A DNA stretch of 64,000 nt from Verrucomicrobiales bacterium (GCA_002698785.1 PAAG01000019.1:124001-188000); one strand, 5' to 3'; numbered from the stretch's first letter, positions 1 through 8,842 are shown. Program-made: numbers and translations. The notes: a model not told the origin generated them from the letters alone.

Positions 1-381
1 GCCATCGAAACGGCGATGCACGATAAAGCGCGGGCCGACGAGTTCTTTGATCGCCTGAAGCGATACGAGGACTTTAAAATGCTCTTCCGTTCGGGTGGTG
101 AAACAGGAATGCAGCTCGTCCTTGCACCGGACAATCAGGGGCGAAAGCTCATCCCCATCTTTACAGCCGAAGATTCGTTCCAACTGTTTCTCGACCAGAT
201 GACTCCCATTATCCAAAAGGAGGTTTGCAGTCCCTATGTGATGACTCGAAAAGGAACTGAACTCTTTGCCCAGCTCGCGACGATTCCTGCAGACGGAGTT
301 GTCTTCAATCCGGTTGGCTATGCTCGCCCGAAGGCATTCGCGATGCAGTTCTGCAATGTGATCGCAAATCACCAAGCTTAG
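1..381 (+). CDS. SseB-like protein, 5' end outside window
   Basis: The reading frame is open from the first base, so the gene is probably cut by the window edge; the first ATG inside is at 16. The visible 121-127 residues resemble the SseB N-terminal family (small cytosolic proteins of unclear role): an N-terminal helix (ETAMHDKARADEFFDRL), a strand with VLAPDNQGRKLIPIFTAED, then a helix-strand unit ending in VVFNPVGYARP. The pattern 'P ... LIPIFT ... D' is the best family mark. No signal peptide or membrane segment is visible. The family assignment is tentative and rests on pattern resemblance only. Confidence 0.6.
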   Translation, partial: AIETAMHDKARADEFFDRLKRYEDFKMLFRSGGETGMQLVLAPDNQGRKLIPIFTAEDSFQLFLDQMTPIIQKEVCSPYVMTRKGTELFAQLATIPADGVVFNPVGYARPKAFAMQFCNVIANHQA

Positions 382-383
382 CA

Positions 384-431
384 ATTCCGGCGAGCGGCGA
401 TAAGGGATCAGCCGGAATCGACACATTTTTT
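384..431 (+). terminator. Possible intrinsic terminator after SseB-like gene
   Basis: Perfect 8-bp inverted repeat ATTCCGGC (384-391) / GCCGGAAT (411-418), followed by a T-run at 426-431. The 19-nt loop and the 7-nt gap before the T-run make it weaker than a textbook terminator. Confidence 0.4.
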
Positions 432-551
432 GGAAGTCGGCTCCCTTGCATTTTCCTGAGTCTCATCTAGTTCGGGGGAATCGTTAGTGCACTCTGTTGT
501 GTCATCCGCTTTGGCACAGAACGTGCACCTTTTTTCACCGAGAAATCATCC

Positions 552-1586
552 ATGAGATTTACTCTACCTTTCTGGCTAGCCATGTTGGTTAGCACCGTCG
601 CCCCGCAGCACAACACCCAGTCCTCGCCGAAGTCCGGCGAGGGTTCCTGGGTGTTTGAATACCGCCCTGAGCTATCCCAGCTGCCTCCCGGTGCGGAAAA
701 ATTCATCAAGCGCGCTCACGGTGGTTTCGCGGTAGATCGTCAGGGGTCTGGCGACGTTTACTTCCACCTCGACAGTTACGGAATTATCCATCTCAGCCCT
801 GATCTAACAGAGTCTGAACAGCTTAATTGCGATCCTGAACTGGTCGAGGGAAACGGCCACAACACCAGTCTCGCTTATAACGACGACGGTGTCCCCTATC
901 TCGTAATTCCCGACAACAAACGAGGGAAGGTTTTCTTTTCGAGCACTGAAGGGAAGATTCTTCATCAAATGGAGAAACCGGATTTCCTGGACTGGTTTGC
1001 TTCCAGCCGATTCGCTCCCACTGATACACTTATCATCGATGGCAAACTGCTCGTTGCCGACGGATACGGCAGTCGCTTCATATTTCCCGCGAAGCCATTT
1101 GGAGGTTATGTCAGGGGAATTTATGGAGGAAAAGGCGTTTTCACCACAAGCCACGGACTAGACTGGGATCCAGTTGGAAAGCGTGTCGCGGTTGCCGACC
1201 GGGAAGCCAGCCAGATCCGCTATTTCACCACAGATGGAAAAGAGATCGTAGAAGGAAAGACGCCAGTAGTCACGCCCCTCCCTTCAGGCGCCCGCCCCTG
1301 TGACATCGATTACATGCCAGATGGCACCGCTGTAGTTGGTTGTTTGAAAGGAGCAGATGGCGCTCCCGGCGAAGTCTATATTCTCGATCCTAAAGGCGAT
1401 ATCCTCTCGGTGGTTAAGCCAAAAGTAGAGCTCGGTCTCGACAATGGGAATACCGACATCGAACACGTGCACAATGCTTCGTGGACGAAAGTCGGCGATA
1501 CCCTTTACCTCCTCGTATACGCATGGAATCCGGGAGGATTTGTCGTGCTGGAGCGGGTCGATTCCGAAGAGTCGGCTACTCCTTGA
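552..1586 (+). CDS. Exported beta-propeller-like hypothetical protein
   Basis: 344 residues starting with a short hydrophobic segment (LPFWLAMLVSTVAP) that could be a signal peptide. The rest has repeated short strands with motifs such as GGFAVDRQGSGDVYFHLD, HGLDWDPVGKRVAVADR and CDIDYMPDGTAVVGC. This is the rhythm of a six-bladed NHL/SMP-30-type propeller, where each blade begins with a hydrophobic-D-x-x-G pattern. It is probably a periplasmic or exported protein with an unknown ligand. The last 11 bases overlap the 3' end of the convergent DUF1772 gene. No catalytic residues could be assigned. Confidence 0.7.
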   Translation: MRFTLPFWLAMLVSTVAPQHNTQSSPKSGEGSWVFEYRPELSQLPPGAEKFIKRAHGGFAVDRQGSGDVYFHLDSYGIIHLSPDLTESEQLNCDPELVEGNGHNTSLAYNDDGVPYLVIPDNKRGKVFFSSTEGKILHQMEKPDFLDWFASSRFAPTDTLIIDGKLLVADGYGSRFIFPAKPFGGYVRGIYGGKGVFTTSHGLDWDPVGKRVAVADREASQIRYFTTDGKEIVEGKTPVVTPLPSGARPCDIDYMPDGTAVVGCLKGADGAPGEVYILDPKGDILSVVKPKVELGLDNGNTDIEHVHNASWTKVGDTLYLLVYAWNPGGFVVLERVDSEESATP

Positions 1587-2067
1587 GTTTCCACAGAGCA
1601 ACCAGATATGCAGCGCCTGCGAGTGTAGTTGCAACTGTCCTGACATGATTCCATGGGAGCCACTCCCTGAGGTAGCGGTTCCACATCTCCAGGCCATCGG
1701 CTGATGCAGGGTCGACTGCAGCAAGCAGGTTGTTGAGCGGGACATTGCATGCCCCGGTAACAACAATGCAGCCAATGCAGTAAAATAACGCGCCAGCGAG
1801 AATCCAAACACTCGCAGGATGACTCATTTGGAACAGTGCTGGCGCAGCTATCGCCACACTGCCAAACGCGGTCCCCAGAAACAATGCCAGAAACCAGGGG
1901 TTTACGATGGTGACATTGATTGCCTGCATAGCGGAGATACCCGCTTCAGGTCGAATACGGGCGAATGAGTTCATCGCAAAGTTTGAGAAGACAAAGAACA
2001 GGCCGGCCATGACGGCACTCCCCAGAATGAGGAGGCCGAGGCCAAAAGTAATGATTGGTGTGTTCAT
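1576..2067 (-). CDS. DUF1772 / anthrone-oxygenase-like membrane protein
   Basis: 163 residues with four predicted hydrophobic helices: IITFGLGLLILGSAVMAGLF near the N-terminus, FLALFLGTAFGSVAIAA, VWILAGALFYCIGCIVV, and a C-terminal one. The pattern N-F-x-M-x-S-F-x-x-I followed by AMQAIN, the NPWF motif, and GACNVPLNN in the third loop are typical of DUF1772, a family related to fungal anthrone oxygenase. It lies 26 bp downstream of the NmrA-like gene on the same strand and is probably co-transcribed with it. Such pairs often sit beside AraC or TetR regulators. The substrate is unknown. Confidence 0.8.
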   Translation of the reverse strand: MNTPIITFGLGLLILGSAVMAGLFFVFSNFAMNSFARIRPEAGISAMQAINVTIVNPWFLALFLGTAFGSVAIAAPALFQMSHPASVWILAGALFYCIGCIVVTGACNVPLNNLLAAVDPASADGLEMWNRYLREWLPWNHVRTVATTLAGAAYLVALWKLKE

Positions 2068-2093
2068 GATAGTTCAGCTTTGGGATTGTTATC

Positions 2094-2981
2094 TCAGGAG
2101 TTCCAGTATCCTTGTTCGAAGGCCTTTTCAGCATAGGAACTGAAATCAATCGGTTCGCGGCCCAGCGCTCTTTGCACTCCGTCGGAGAGGTAAGCGTTCC
2201 GTCCATCGAGCACCTGTGTGAAAAGGTAGTCTAGCAGACTCACTAACTCCGCAGGCAACTGTTGCGAGCGAAGGCCTTCGATGAATGCTTCGTGTGGGAT
2301 CTGCTGAAACCGGATCTCTCTTCCGGTTGCTTCGGAAAGCTTCTCCGCGGTCTCAGCAAAAGACAGCAACTCCGGCCCTGTCACTTCATAGATCTCACCT
2401 TCGTGACCGGCTTCCGTGAGTGCAGCTACGGCGACATCAGCGATGTCATCTGCATCGATAAACGGCTCGAGGACGTTCCCGACTGGGAGGTAGATGGTGC
2501 CATCTACGATCATGTCGCGGATGAAGTTCTCTCTAAAGTTCTGATTAAACCAGCTCGCCCGAACTACTGTCGATGGAATGTCTGAGTCCATCACAATCGC
2601 CTCGCACAACTGGGCTTCTTCTTCGCCCCTTCCTGATAGGAGGACGAGACGCTCGACGTCATTCTTTCCCGCTTCTTCGACAAGTTTACGAATCGCATCC
2701 GACGCACCGGGCGCGGCGAGGTCGGGGTGATACGAGATGTAGATTGATGTCGCGCCACAAAGAGCTTCTTTCCAGGTAGAGCGATCGGTCCAATCAAATG
2801 CCGGGGTACTGGCCCGCGATCCAACGCGGACATTCTCTCCCATTTCTTCCAGTCGCTGCACGATGCGGCGGCCTGTTTTCCCGTTCCCGCCAATCACGAG
2901 AGTGCTCTCGGTGGCAGCGTTCTGTGCGATGATTTCTGTAGTAGTTTCGGTGGTATTCATAGTAGATAGATTGGTTTGCAT
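2094..2981 (-). CDS. NmrA-like NAD(P)-binding SDR-type protein
   Basis: About 295 residues. An N-terminal Rossmann motif GGNGKTGRRIVQRL and the downstream sequence (VRASWFNQNF, FIDADDIADVAVAAL, YEVTGPELLSFAE) match atypical short-chain dehydrogenases of the NmrA/NAD(P)H:quinone-oxidoreductase type. The usual YxxxK catalytic pair is absent, as in most NmrA-like proteins, so it may be a redox sensor or reductase. The start at 2981 (MQTNLS) was chosen over longer alternatives because GGTGGAG lies just upstream and because it leaves 89 bp to the divergent AraC gene; a second ATG at 2960 is possible. It leads the two-gene unit with DUF1772. Confidence 0.85.
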   Translation of the reverse strand: MQTNLSTMNTTETTTEIIAQNAATESTLVIGGNGKTGRRIVQRLEEMGENVRVGSRASTPAFDWTDRSTWKEALCGATSIYISYHPDLAAPGASDAIRKLVEEAGKNDVERLVLLSGRGEEEAQLCEAIVMDSDIPSTVVRASWFNQNFRENFIRDMIVDGTIYLPVGNVLEPFIDADDIADVAVAALTEAGHEGEIYEVTGPELLSFAETAEKLSEATGREIRFQQIPHEAFIEGLRSQQLPAELVSLLDYLFTQVLDGRNAYLSDGVQRALGREPIDFSSYAEKAFEQGYWNS

Positions 2982-3070
2982 GACTCCACCGTATTCGCCT
3001 TTTTCAGGACGAACAATTCCACTTAGTCTTTGTAAATTGACATTTCGTCCAATTCGAAGGAGTTTCGGAG

Positions 3071-4030
3071 ATGGCAAGCAGTACACCAGATACCGCATGG
3101 ATTCCGGCCGATCCCCTGGGCGAGGCCCTGCATTCGATGCGAATGACCGGCACGTTCTACTGTCGTTCCGAGCTGACGGCTCCATGGGGCATCGACCTGC
3201 CCGCCATGCCGCAATGCCTGATGTTTCACGTAGTGACCGCCGGTGAGTGCCTGGTCGAGTTTGGTAAAAAGAAGAGCCATCTACTACGAGCCGGAGACTT
3301 TGCGCTGATTCCTCAAGGCAAAGGCCATTCGCTGAAAAGTGAGAATGGGGTCCCTGTCAGGAATATTTTCGACCTTCACCGGGAACTAGTGACGCCGCGC
3401 TACGAGTTGCTCAATTTTGGAGGTGGTGGCGAGAAGACAATTGTCATTTGCGGGGCTGTGTGCGTCGAAGATGAGACGGCCGAACGAGTCGTGAGAATGC
3501 TTCCGGAGATCATCACCATGAATGCGGCGACACCAGAGAATGAATGGCTTCTTGGCACCGTCCGCTTGATGATCAGCGAAGCTCAGGCGATGCGCCCCGG
3601 TGGCAACACTATCATCACCCGCGTATCTGACATCCTGGTGGTGCAGGCGATACGCCATTGGCTAGAAAGTGCTCCCGCCGCTCGAACCGGCTGGCTCGGG
3701 GCATTACAGGACGATCAAATCGGAAAAGCCATTGCTCATATCCACCGCTATCCCACCAACTCCTGGACTGTAAAAAGTCTCGCCGAGGTTGCAGGCATGT
3801 CCCGCTCTGCATTCGCGGCACGCTTTATGGAACTCGTCGGGGAATCCCCGATGCACTACGTACGGGAATGGAGATTTCGCGTAGCCTGCACCTGGCTACG
3901 GGAGAGCTGCCTATCCATCGGTGAGATTGCGGAAAAGCTCGACTACCAATCAGAGGCATCGTTCAACCGGGCCTTCAAAACCTTCATAGGAAAGACGCCG
4001 GGGGCAGTAAGACGGGAGGCAAAGAAATGA
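3071..4030 (+). CDS. AraC-family regulator with cupin N-domain
   Basis: 319 residues. Residues about 10-190 form a cupin-type ligand domain (CLMFHVVTAGECLVEF, then LRAGDFALIPQGKGHSL). Residues about 215-315 hold two helix-turn-helix units of AraC type: WTVKSLAEVAGMSRSAFAAR and LSIGEIAEKLDYQSEASFNR, ending in FKTFIGKTPGAVRRE. AAGGAG lies 12 nt before the ATG. It is divergent from the NmrA/DUF1772 pair. Cupin_6-type AraC regulators usually control the adjacent oxidoreductase gene, so it likely regulates that pair. The inducer is unknown. Confidence 0.9.
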   Translation: MASSTPDTAWIPADPLGEALHSMRMTGTFYCRSELTAPWGIDLPAMPQCLMFHVVTAGECLVEFGKKKSHLLRAGDFALIPQGKGHSLKSENGVPVRNIFDLHRELVTPRYELLNFGGGGEKTIVICGAVCVEDETAERVVRMLPEIITMNAATPENEWLLGTVRLMISEAQAMRPGGNTIITRVSDILVVQAIRHWLESAPAARTGWLGALQDDQIGKAIAHIHRYPTNSWTVKSLAEVAGMSRSAFAARFMELVGESPMHYVREWRFRVACTWLRESCLSIGEIAEKLDYQSEASFNRAFKTFIGKTPGAVRREAKK

Positions 4031-4061
4031 AATCCAGATGCCTCTCTGGCTCACAGCCTGT

Positions 4062-5189
4062 TTACTTTTTGCGGATTTTAATCTTCGCCTGATCACGTGC
4101 GCCTGCAACAGAAGAGGAAGCACCCATGAGTCTGAGGGTCATTCCGCCCTTTTTCTTTTTCGGCTTTGCCTGGATCTGGAAGATTTCTCTCTCATTGTGA
4201 TCGAGGTTGCCAGTGTTCACACCACGTCCCTTCGTGATAGCAGCCGTTACGTTCTTCCTCGGGCTGGTTGAGAAGATTTTCACATCGAACTTGCGGCTTC
4301 CTTTGGAGGATTTCACTTGCAGATTGTCATCGTTCCCATCGTTCTCCGCCTGAGTGAAGACCTTGGTTGTTCCACTCTTTCTGGTTGTCACCTTAACCGT
4401 CTGACGTGCACCTGACGCGTTAAAGAAGTCGTCCCCGATGAGGTTGCCGATTCTCTTACCGACTGCCATATCGACAGTCTGAGTGTTGCGATCGAAGAAA
4501 AAGTTGCCTCGTTTTTCGTCCTTAAGAATCCCGTCATCGTAGCGCGTGAGGACGTATGCACCGGTTGACTCTGTGTCGAACGTGAGGTCGATATCATCCC
4601 ACTTATCCGGCTTGAAGGTCGCTACCACGTTAGCGGTATCGGCACCGGTCACCATGTAAACGTAGGTGAAAAGATCCACGTCGCCAGGTTCGAATTCGCG
4701 CCCCTCTGTTTCGGTGAGGAATTCAAACCGTTCGTCTTCCAGCTCAACTGCTTCTTCGAGTCTAGCTCCGATCAAGTCAGCCGGTGGGAATGCCTCGCCC
4801 GTGTTTTCCTGAAAGTTGCCGGTGTCCGTATCATCGAGCGCGTTGTCTTTGTATTCGCGACGAACGAATGAGCCTTTCCCATCTGAAGTCCAAGTGAGAT
4901 CCCATTCATCGTAGTCGCCATCACCTGGATCGTAGGTGGCAACCAAAGTTGCGGTATTTGCTCCTGTGACGGTGTATGTGTAAGTAAACGGATCTACGCC
5001 ACCGGCGAGTTCGATCTCTTGCCCGTTCGTTCCATCAGTGAAGGTCAGATAATCATCAGGACCTTCTTCAAAATACAAAAACTGGCCAAGCAGATCAACT
5101 GGAGGAGCTGCTGAATGGGCAGAGGGGACAGACAAAAGAGACAACAGAACGACGGCCAACAGCCCATTGTGAAAACAGGAGTTTTTCAT
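4062..5189 (-). CDS. Exported protein with basic C-terminal domain (copy 1)
   Basis: 375 residues. The signal peptide is MKNSCFHNGLLAVVLLSLLSVPSAHSA. Then come two repeats of about 105 residues, each with a lipocalin-like strand pattern (GVDPFTYTYTVTGANTATLV and DVDLFTYVYMVTGADTANVV) and a closing GNF motif. The last 130 residues are strongly basic (QAKPKKKKGG, final KIKIRKK). They match the C-termini of the M36 peptidase (19038-24263) and the Ig-domain protein (48672-49784): IGDD/GDxxY, ENDGxxD, F-x-V-x-Y, NVTA, and a closing I-K-hydrophobic-R-K. The gene converges with the AraC gene. Function unknown; probably surface or periplasmic. Confidence 0.75.
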   Translation of the reverse strand: MKNSCFHNGLLAVVLLSLLSVPSAHSAAPPVDLLGQFLYFEEGPDDYLTFTDGTNGQEIELAGGVDPFTYTYTVTGANTATLVATYDPGDGDYDEWDLTWTSDGKGSFVRREYKDNALDDTDTGNFQENTGEAFPPADLIGARLEEAVELEDERFEFLTETEGREFEPGDVDLFTYVYMVTGADTANVVATFKPDKWDDIDLTFDTESTGAYVLTRYDDGILKDEKRGNFFFDRNTQTVDMAVGKRIGNLIGDDFFNASGARQTVKVTTRKSGTTKVFTQAENDGNDDNLQVKSSKGSRKFDVKIFSTSPRKNVTAAITKGRGVNTGNLDHNEREIFQIQAKPKKKKGGMTLRLMGASSSVAGARDQAKIKIRKK

Positions 5190-5358
5190 GTGCGGAATAA
5201 TTTTTGAGCAGAAAATAAGCTCTAACTATCTCACTATGTGGCAGTTAGAACCAAAGGAGAGCGTAAGTATATCGCATTCCGCAAATTCTGACTACAAAAA
5301 TATTCGAATGGAAACGACAGAGTGACAGCCAGCCTATCGCCAACTGGGTGTCCCCAAC

Positions 5359-5706
5359 TCACAACTCAATCGTCGAGAGCTCGCGAGTCACAGTTAGCCG
5401 ATCGGCCTTCACGCAGACCTTTTCGCCATTTTCGCCCTCGAAGTTGACTTCGACGTTGCCTTCGAAAATGACATCTCCATTTGATCCAAACGAAGAACTG
5501 GTCGCCGAGATTGCCAGGCTTCGTCGAATGTTCGAAGGAATCCTCATGGTCATCCCATTATCGAAGGTGAGGATTTTGGTATGCCCATCGTAGCTCTGCC
5601 TCTGCGCATCCCTCGTTTCGGCGGTGTATGCCAGAGAAAACGAGAACACTACGAGAAATGAAAGAAAAACAATGCGGGATAAAATACGAGTCAAAAGCGG
5701 TTCCAT
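5359..5706 (-). CDS. Small exported LptA/OstA-like protein
   Basis: 115 residues from the ATG at 5706. The hydrophobic N-terminus ILSRIVFLSFLVVFSFSLAYTA is a probable signal peptide. The remainder contains SNGDVIFEGNVEVNFEG followed by VKADRLTVTRE, the strand pattern 'G-x-hydrophobic-x-F-x-G-N-V-x-V ... A-D-x-L-x-V' of OstA/LptA-type beta-jellyroll segments that bind lipopolysaccharide. It is much shorter than LptA (about 185 residues), so it may hold only one partial jellyroll. A longer frame from 5790 lacks a signal peptide at its start. It lies 125 bp downstream of the following minus-strand gene. Confidence 0.6.
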   Translation of the reverse strand: MEPLLTRILSRIVFLSFLVVFSFSLAYTAETRDAQRQSYDGHTKILTFDNGMTMRIPSNIRRSLAISATSSSFGSNGDVIFEGNVEVNFEGENGEKVCVKADRLTVTRELSTIEL

Positions 5707-5831
5707 GGTCAGTCGAGTGAGTTTACGTTCACAGCCTTCCCTAATCCTTATACGCTCAGCAGGCGCAGTCCTTATACAAAAGTTTGTCACGATTGAATTC
5801 GACGTGACCTGAAAAGTATGAAAATTTCAGA

Positions 5832-7451
5832 TTATTTCTTTGACTCCGCGAACACGACTCCCTCGCCTGCAACGAGCAGCACCACTTTTTGAAAGTGAAA
5901 TTTTTCGCCCGCATCCACGTCTTTCCGATACGCACGAACTTGATTGATTTCGCCGGGAAAGAGTTTGAATACCGGGATGTCGGTTGGTTGGAAGCCCAAG
6001 TCGCGAAGCGTGGTCTCTTGACTCGCGGCGCCCTCAATCGTTTCCGGCGGAGTGAGTGCATACAGAACGCCCCCTTTCTCAACCTCAGCGTGGTAATCAT
6101 CGATGGTCGTTCGGAGAAATGTCAGCCCCTGCAGTTGGTCTGGCACTTCGCGGATGCTGTAGGAGCGATCGGTAAACAGAGGAATTCCCGGTTTCATCAC
6201 TGCCGGGGGAACGGGTGGCGCAGGAATGGGCTCCCGTGTCAGCCCCTCTTGTGACGGAAAGTCACCCACGTCCTCAAGCTTTCCGAACACAATGCGCTCT
6301 TTGTGGCTACCGGGGTTGTCTCCGTGAGTGACGGCTAACCAGACTGCGCCGTCATACTCTCGGAAGACCGGGTATTGGAATGACTTTGTCGTTTCGAACC
6401 GGTATTTCCGCTCCCACGATTTTCCATCGCGAGAAATGTCGACATTGAAGACGCTACGACCGACTCCGTGGATCTTCGTCGCTTCCTGCCAACCAAGATA
6501 ATAGAGGTCACCAAACTTGTCGAAAGTCGGTTTCGAGTTCGCTCCGTTAGGAACGTGAGGCAGTTCTTCCCCTTCGGTCCAAGTGCGGCCATCTTCGCTC
6601 GTGGTAAAATGATAGTGGCCACCATCATTCCGGCAGATCGCCATCCAGGATCCATCAGGCAAGCGGTTGATTGCTGATTCACTGAGCTGCTCCGCCTGTG
6701 GTTCGTTGTAATGGCCAAGCACCTCGAAGGTGGCAAAGTCGTCCAGCACGCGAGCGAGGGCGTTCTGCTTTCCGGGAAAGTTGTTCAACGCTACGTATAG
6801 GTCTCCGTCGAACTCCTTGAAGGAGTCGAACAGGTAGAGGCCGAAATCTTTTGCTGGCTTCTCGAACCCCTGAGCCTCGGCGTCGGCATGGAAGTACTGT
6901 GGCTGCATGGGGAACGTCCCGGCAGCGGTCTTGATCTTTGCCTCGTGGATGGTTGGCGAGAAAGTGTGCGTTTCCAGATCGAAGTCGCGATACCACGTCT
7001 GCGCTTCGCGTTTGCCGGGATCTTCGCTCGCGAAATAGCAACGCAATGTCTTATCATTAATTTGCAGAATACGTGGAACAAAGCAGGCACCGACCGGGAG
7101 CGTGACATTTTCGAACTCCTGTTCGCTCTTGGCGAAGTCGATGATGTCTTCCACTTCCAGAGTCGCCAGATCAACGATCGACATGGATGAATAGATCTCA
7201 GGCCAGCCTGCGCTTTCTCCCGCTTTTACATCGTTGACCTCGGCAACGACGTAGGCACGACCATCAACGATCGCCATTTCCGCATCGTGGGCGCCTTTCA
7301 CTCTGGGAGCTGTGATCGTAACGAGACGATCCAGGACGAGATCGCCAGCGAGGGCTGGGTTCCAGGTGGAGGGGACGATCGAATCGGCGGCTTGTCCTGT
7401 GGTAGCGACGAATACGATGAGAAATGAAAATAGTGTGGCTCGTTTCCGCAT
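5832..7451 (-). CDS. Exported sialidase-like beta-propeller protein
   Basis: 539 residues from the ATG at 7451, which places a classical signal peptide (MRKRATLFSFLIVFVATTGQAA) at the N-terminus; an upstream ATG at 7514 would bury it. The body has repeated strand blocks and an Asp-box-like motif (TSEDGRTWTEGEELP), with a second S-R-D-G-K-S-W element. These suggest a BNR/sialidase-superfamily propeller. The C-terminal 130 residues follow a proline-rich linker (REPIPAPPVPPAVMKPG) and are a separate unit. No sialidase catalytic Arg triad was confirmed, so enzymatic activity is not claimed. Its promoter may be the palindrome shared with the divergent MarR gene. Confidence 0.65.
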   Translation of the reverse strand: MRKRATLFSFLIVFVATTGQAADSIVPSTWNPALAGDLVLDRLVTITAPRVKGAHDAEMAIVDGRAYVVAEVNDVKAGESAGWPEIYSSMSIVDLATLEVEDIIDFAKSEQEFENVTLPVGACFVPRILQINDKTLRCYFASEDPGKREAQTWYRDFDLETHTFSPTIHEAKIKTAAGTFPMQPQYFHADAEAQGFEKPAKDFGLYLFDSFKEFDGDLYVALNNFPGKQNALARVLDDFATFEVLGHYNEPQAEQLSESAINRLPDGSWMAICRNDGGHYHFTTSEDGRTWTEGEELPHVPNGANSKPTFDKFGDLYYLGWQEATKIHGVGRSVFNVDISRDGKSWERKYRFETTKSFQYPVFREYDGAVWLAVTHGDNPGSHKERIVFGKLEDVGDFPSQEGLTREPIPAPPVPPAVMKPGIPLFTDRSYSIREVPDQLQGLTFLRTTIDDYHAEVEKGGVLYALTPPETIEGAASQETTLRDLGFQPTDIPVFKLFPGEINQVRAYRKDVDAGEKFHFQKVVLLVAGEGVVFAESKK

Positions 7452-7553
7452 ACCCAAAGCATGGACATGAGTGGCATCGCGCACAAACGCCAAGCCCACC
7501 CTGATCCCGTCCACGGCGGCGTTACGGATGAATGAACTTCTTGCAAACTTTCA

Positions 7554-7589
7554 CTTGCATAATACTTGACCACTCAAGTATTATGCAAG
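7554..7589. promoter_or_regulatory. Perfect 16-bp inverted repeat / two-way promoter at MarR gene
   Basis: Arm CTTGCATAATACTTGA (7554-7569), 4-nt spacer, then its exact reverse complement (7574-7589). It ends 4 bp before the MarR ATG and 102 bp before the divergent gene. Because of the symmetry, TTGCAT-18 nt-TATTAT can be read as a sigma-70-like promoter on both strands (7555-7560 and 7579-7584 on +). The inner TACTTGA/TCAAGTA core resembles known MarR/OhrR-type operators. Probable site of autorepression; the promoter reading is inference. Confidence 0.75.
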
Positions 7590-7593
7590 CATA

Positions 7594-8034
7594 ATGACTA
7601 TCTCTCCTCACACTGAGCCGACTGTCCTTGAACTTCTGGAAGCTGCGAGTTTGCTCGAACGCAGATTTGATCGTGCTCTTTCCCACACAAAGGGAATCAG
7701 TTTCAGCGAATACCGGATCCTGAGTTCTCTCGCCGCGGCGGAAACCTATGGCTCGACACGAATCGACCTCGCCAATTCCGTCTGTCTCACTGCTTCTGCT
7801 ATCACGAGGGCGTTGAGGCCGCTGGAGAAACTCGGACTGGTTGTGACAGAACGCAGTGAACGAGATGCCCGACAAAGCCTGGCTAAGTTGACGCCTGCTG
7901 GAACTGAGCTGCTGGAAGATGCTAAGGGCATTTTCCAGGATGCGCTGCGGGACCTTCCACTCCATGGACTAAAGAAGCGAGAGATCATTGAATTCCAAAA
8001 TCGCCTGGAAGAGATCAACAAGAGTCTCCGATAG
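7594..8034 (+). CDS. MarR-family transcriptional regulator
   Basis: 146 residues, the usual MarR length. The winged helix-turn-helix covers about residues 35-100: ISFSEYRILSSLA, then RIDLANSVCLTASAITRALRPLEKLGLV with the recognition helix, and the wing ERSERDARQSLAKLTPAG carrying the conserved D-x-R. N- and C-terminal helices would make the dimer. The start has no Shine-Dalgarno sequence and lies about 10 nt after the predicted -10 element, so the mRNA may be nearly leaderless. The perfect palindrome directly upstream points to autoregulation. The ligand is unknown. The divergent sialidase-like gene may be a co-target. Confidence 0.92.
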   Translation: MTISPHTEPTVLELLEAASLLERRFDRALSHTKGISFSEYRILSSLAAAETYGSTRIDLANSVCLTASAITRALRPLEKLGLVVTERSERDARQSLAKLTPAGTELLEDAKGIFQDALRDLPLHGLKKREIIEFQNRLEEINKSLR

Positions 8035-8248
8035 GCTCCGAACCTTTTACCGAAACGTAACTGTAGAAGGAGGCGGTGCGGGAGACCGACTCGTCTACAC
8101 GACTGGCATTTCGCATGTTTTACCTAGCAATATGCCAGAGTCGGCTGCATGCAGGTCCACGCTTCGCCAACCAGACGATCTACTGAATGATAGGGAGTTA
8201 GGGCCGTAATTCAGGATACGGCGCAGAAAATGCACTCTTTCACCCCTC

Positions 8249-8842
8249 ATGAAAGTACGTCGAGATATCATATCCGGAAAGCGTGTGGCGATACTTGTCA
8301 GTGAAAATGTAGAGAAACGAGATCTCATCCTGCCATTCGAAGCGATCAATGACGCCGGCGGACAGGCTGACCTGATTTTGACTGGAGCTGACACACCTGT
8401 ATCAACGCTTCCGATAAACAGCGAGCTGGAGCGACACGTCTTCCCGCTCGACAGCTGGATCCTTTCGAAATCAGACCACTGCTACGACGCAATGGTTCTG
8501 CCCGGACGATCTGTCGATGCGAAGACACTAAGGCGCCAACAGGGAGTTGTGGATTTCATTCGAAAATGGAACGAGAGAGGAGCTTTGATTGCTGCCATCT
8601 GTCGGGCAATCCACGTTATCTCCGATGCTATCGATCTCCGAGACCGTCGGCTCACATCTCATCCTAAATTGAAAAGATCCCTCAAGCGTAAGGGAGCAAA
8701 CTGGATCGACCAACCTGTGGTGGTGCATCACAATTTGATCACCAGCCGGACACCCGATGATCTTGCGGCCTTTAACGAGGCTCTGATAACAAAGCTCGAA
8801 GGCGCACCGTGGCCAGAAGAAGAACTCGAAGCCGCGGAATAA
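8249..8842 (+). CDS. DJ-1/PfpI-family protein
   Basis: 197 residues. Typical DJ-1/PfpI order: RVAILVSENVEKRDLILPFEAINDAGGQADLI at the N-terminus (strand, then the helix with the usual early Glu), YDAMVLPG, VDFIRKWNERGALIAAIC with the nucleophile-elbow Cys, then DRRLTSHPKLKRSLKRKGANW and VVVHHNLITSRTPDD. The residue after the Cys is Arg (ICRAIH) where most members have His (ICHG), so the usual Cys-His pair is altered. Possible roles are deglycase, chaperone or hydratase; none can be chosen from sequence. It is 214 bp downstream of MarR and was not clearly linked to it. Confidence 0.88.
   Translation: MKVRRDIISGKRVAILVSENVEKRDLILPFEAINDAGGQADLILTGADTPVSTLPINSELERHVFPLDSWILSKSDHCYDAMVLPGRSVDAKTLRRQQGVVDFIRKWNERGALIAAICRAIHVISDAIDLRDRRLTSHPKLKRSLKRKGANWIDQPVVVHHNLITSRTPDDLAAFNEALITKLEGAPWPEEELEAAE

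Noticed and set aside
467-709. Overlapping open frames on the strand opposite real genes, here and at many other places
   Set aside because: They lie inside better supported genes, lack signal peptides or family motifs, and follow the opposite frame of coding sequence.
4062-5189. PEP-CTERM or LPXTG-type C-terminal anchor
   Set aside because: The C-termini of the three proteins lack a hydrophobic helix and the signature motifs. They are basic throughout, so another explanation was sought.
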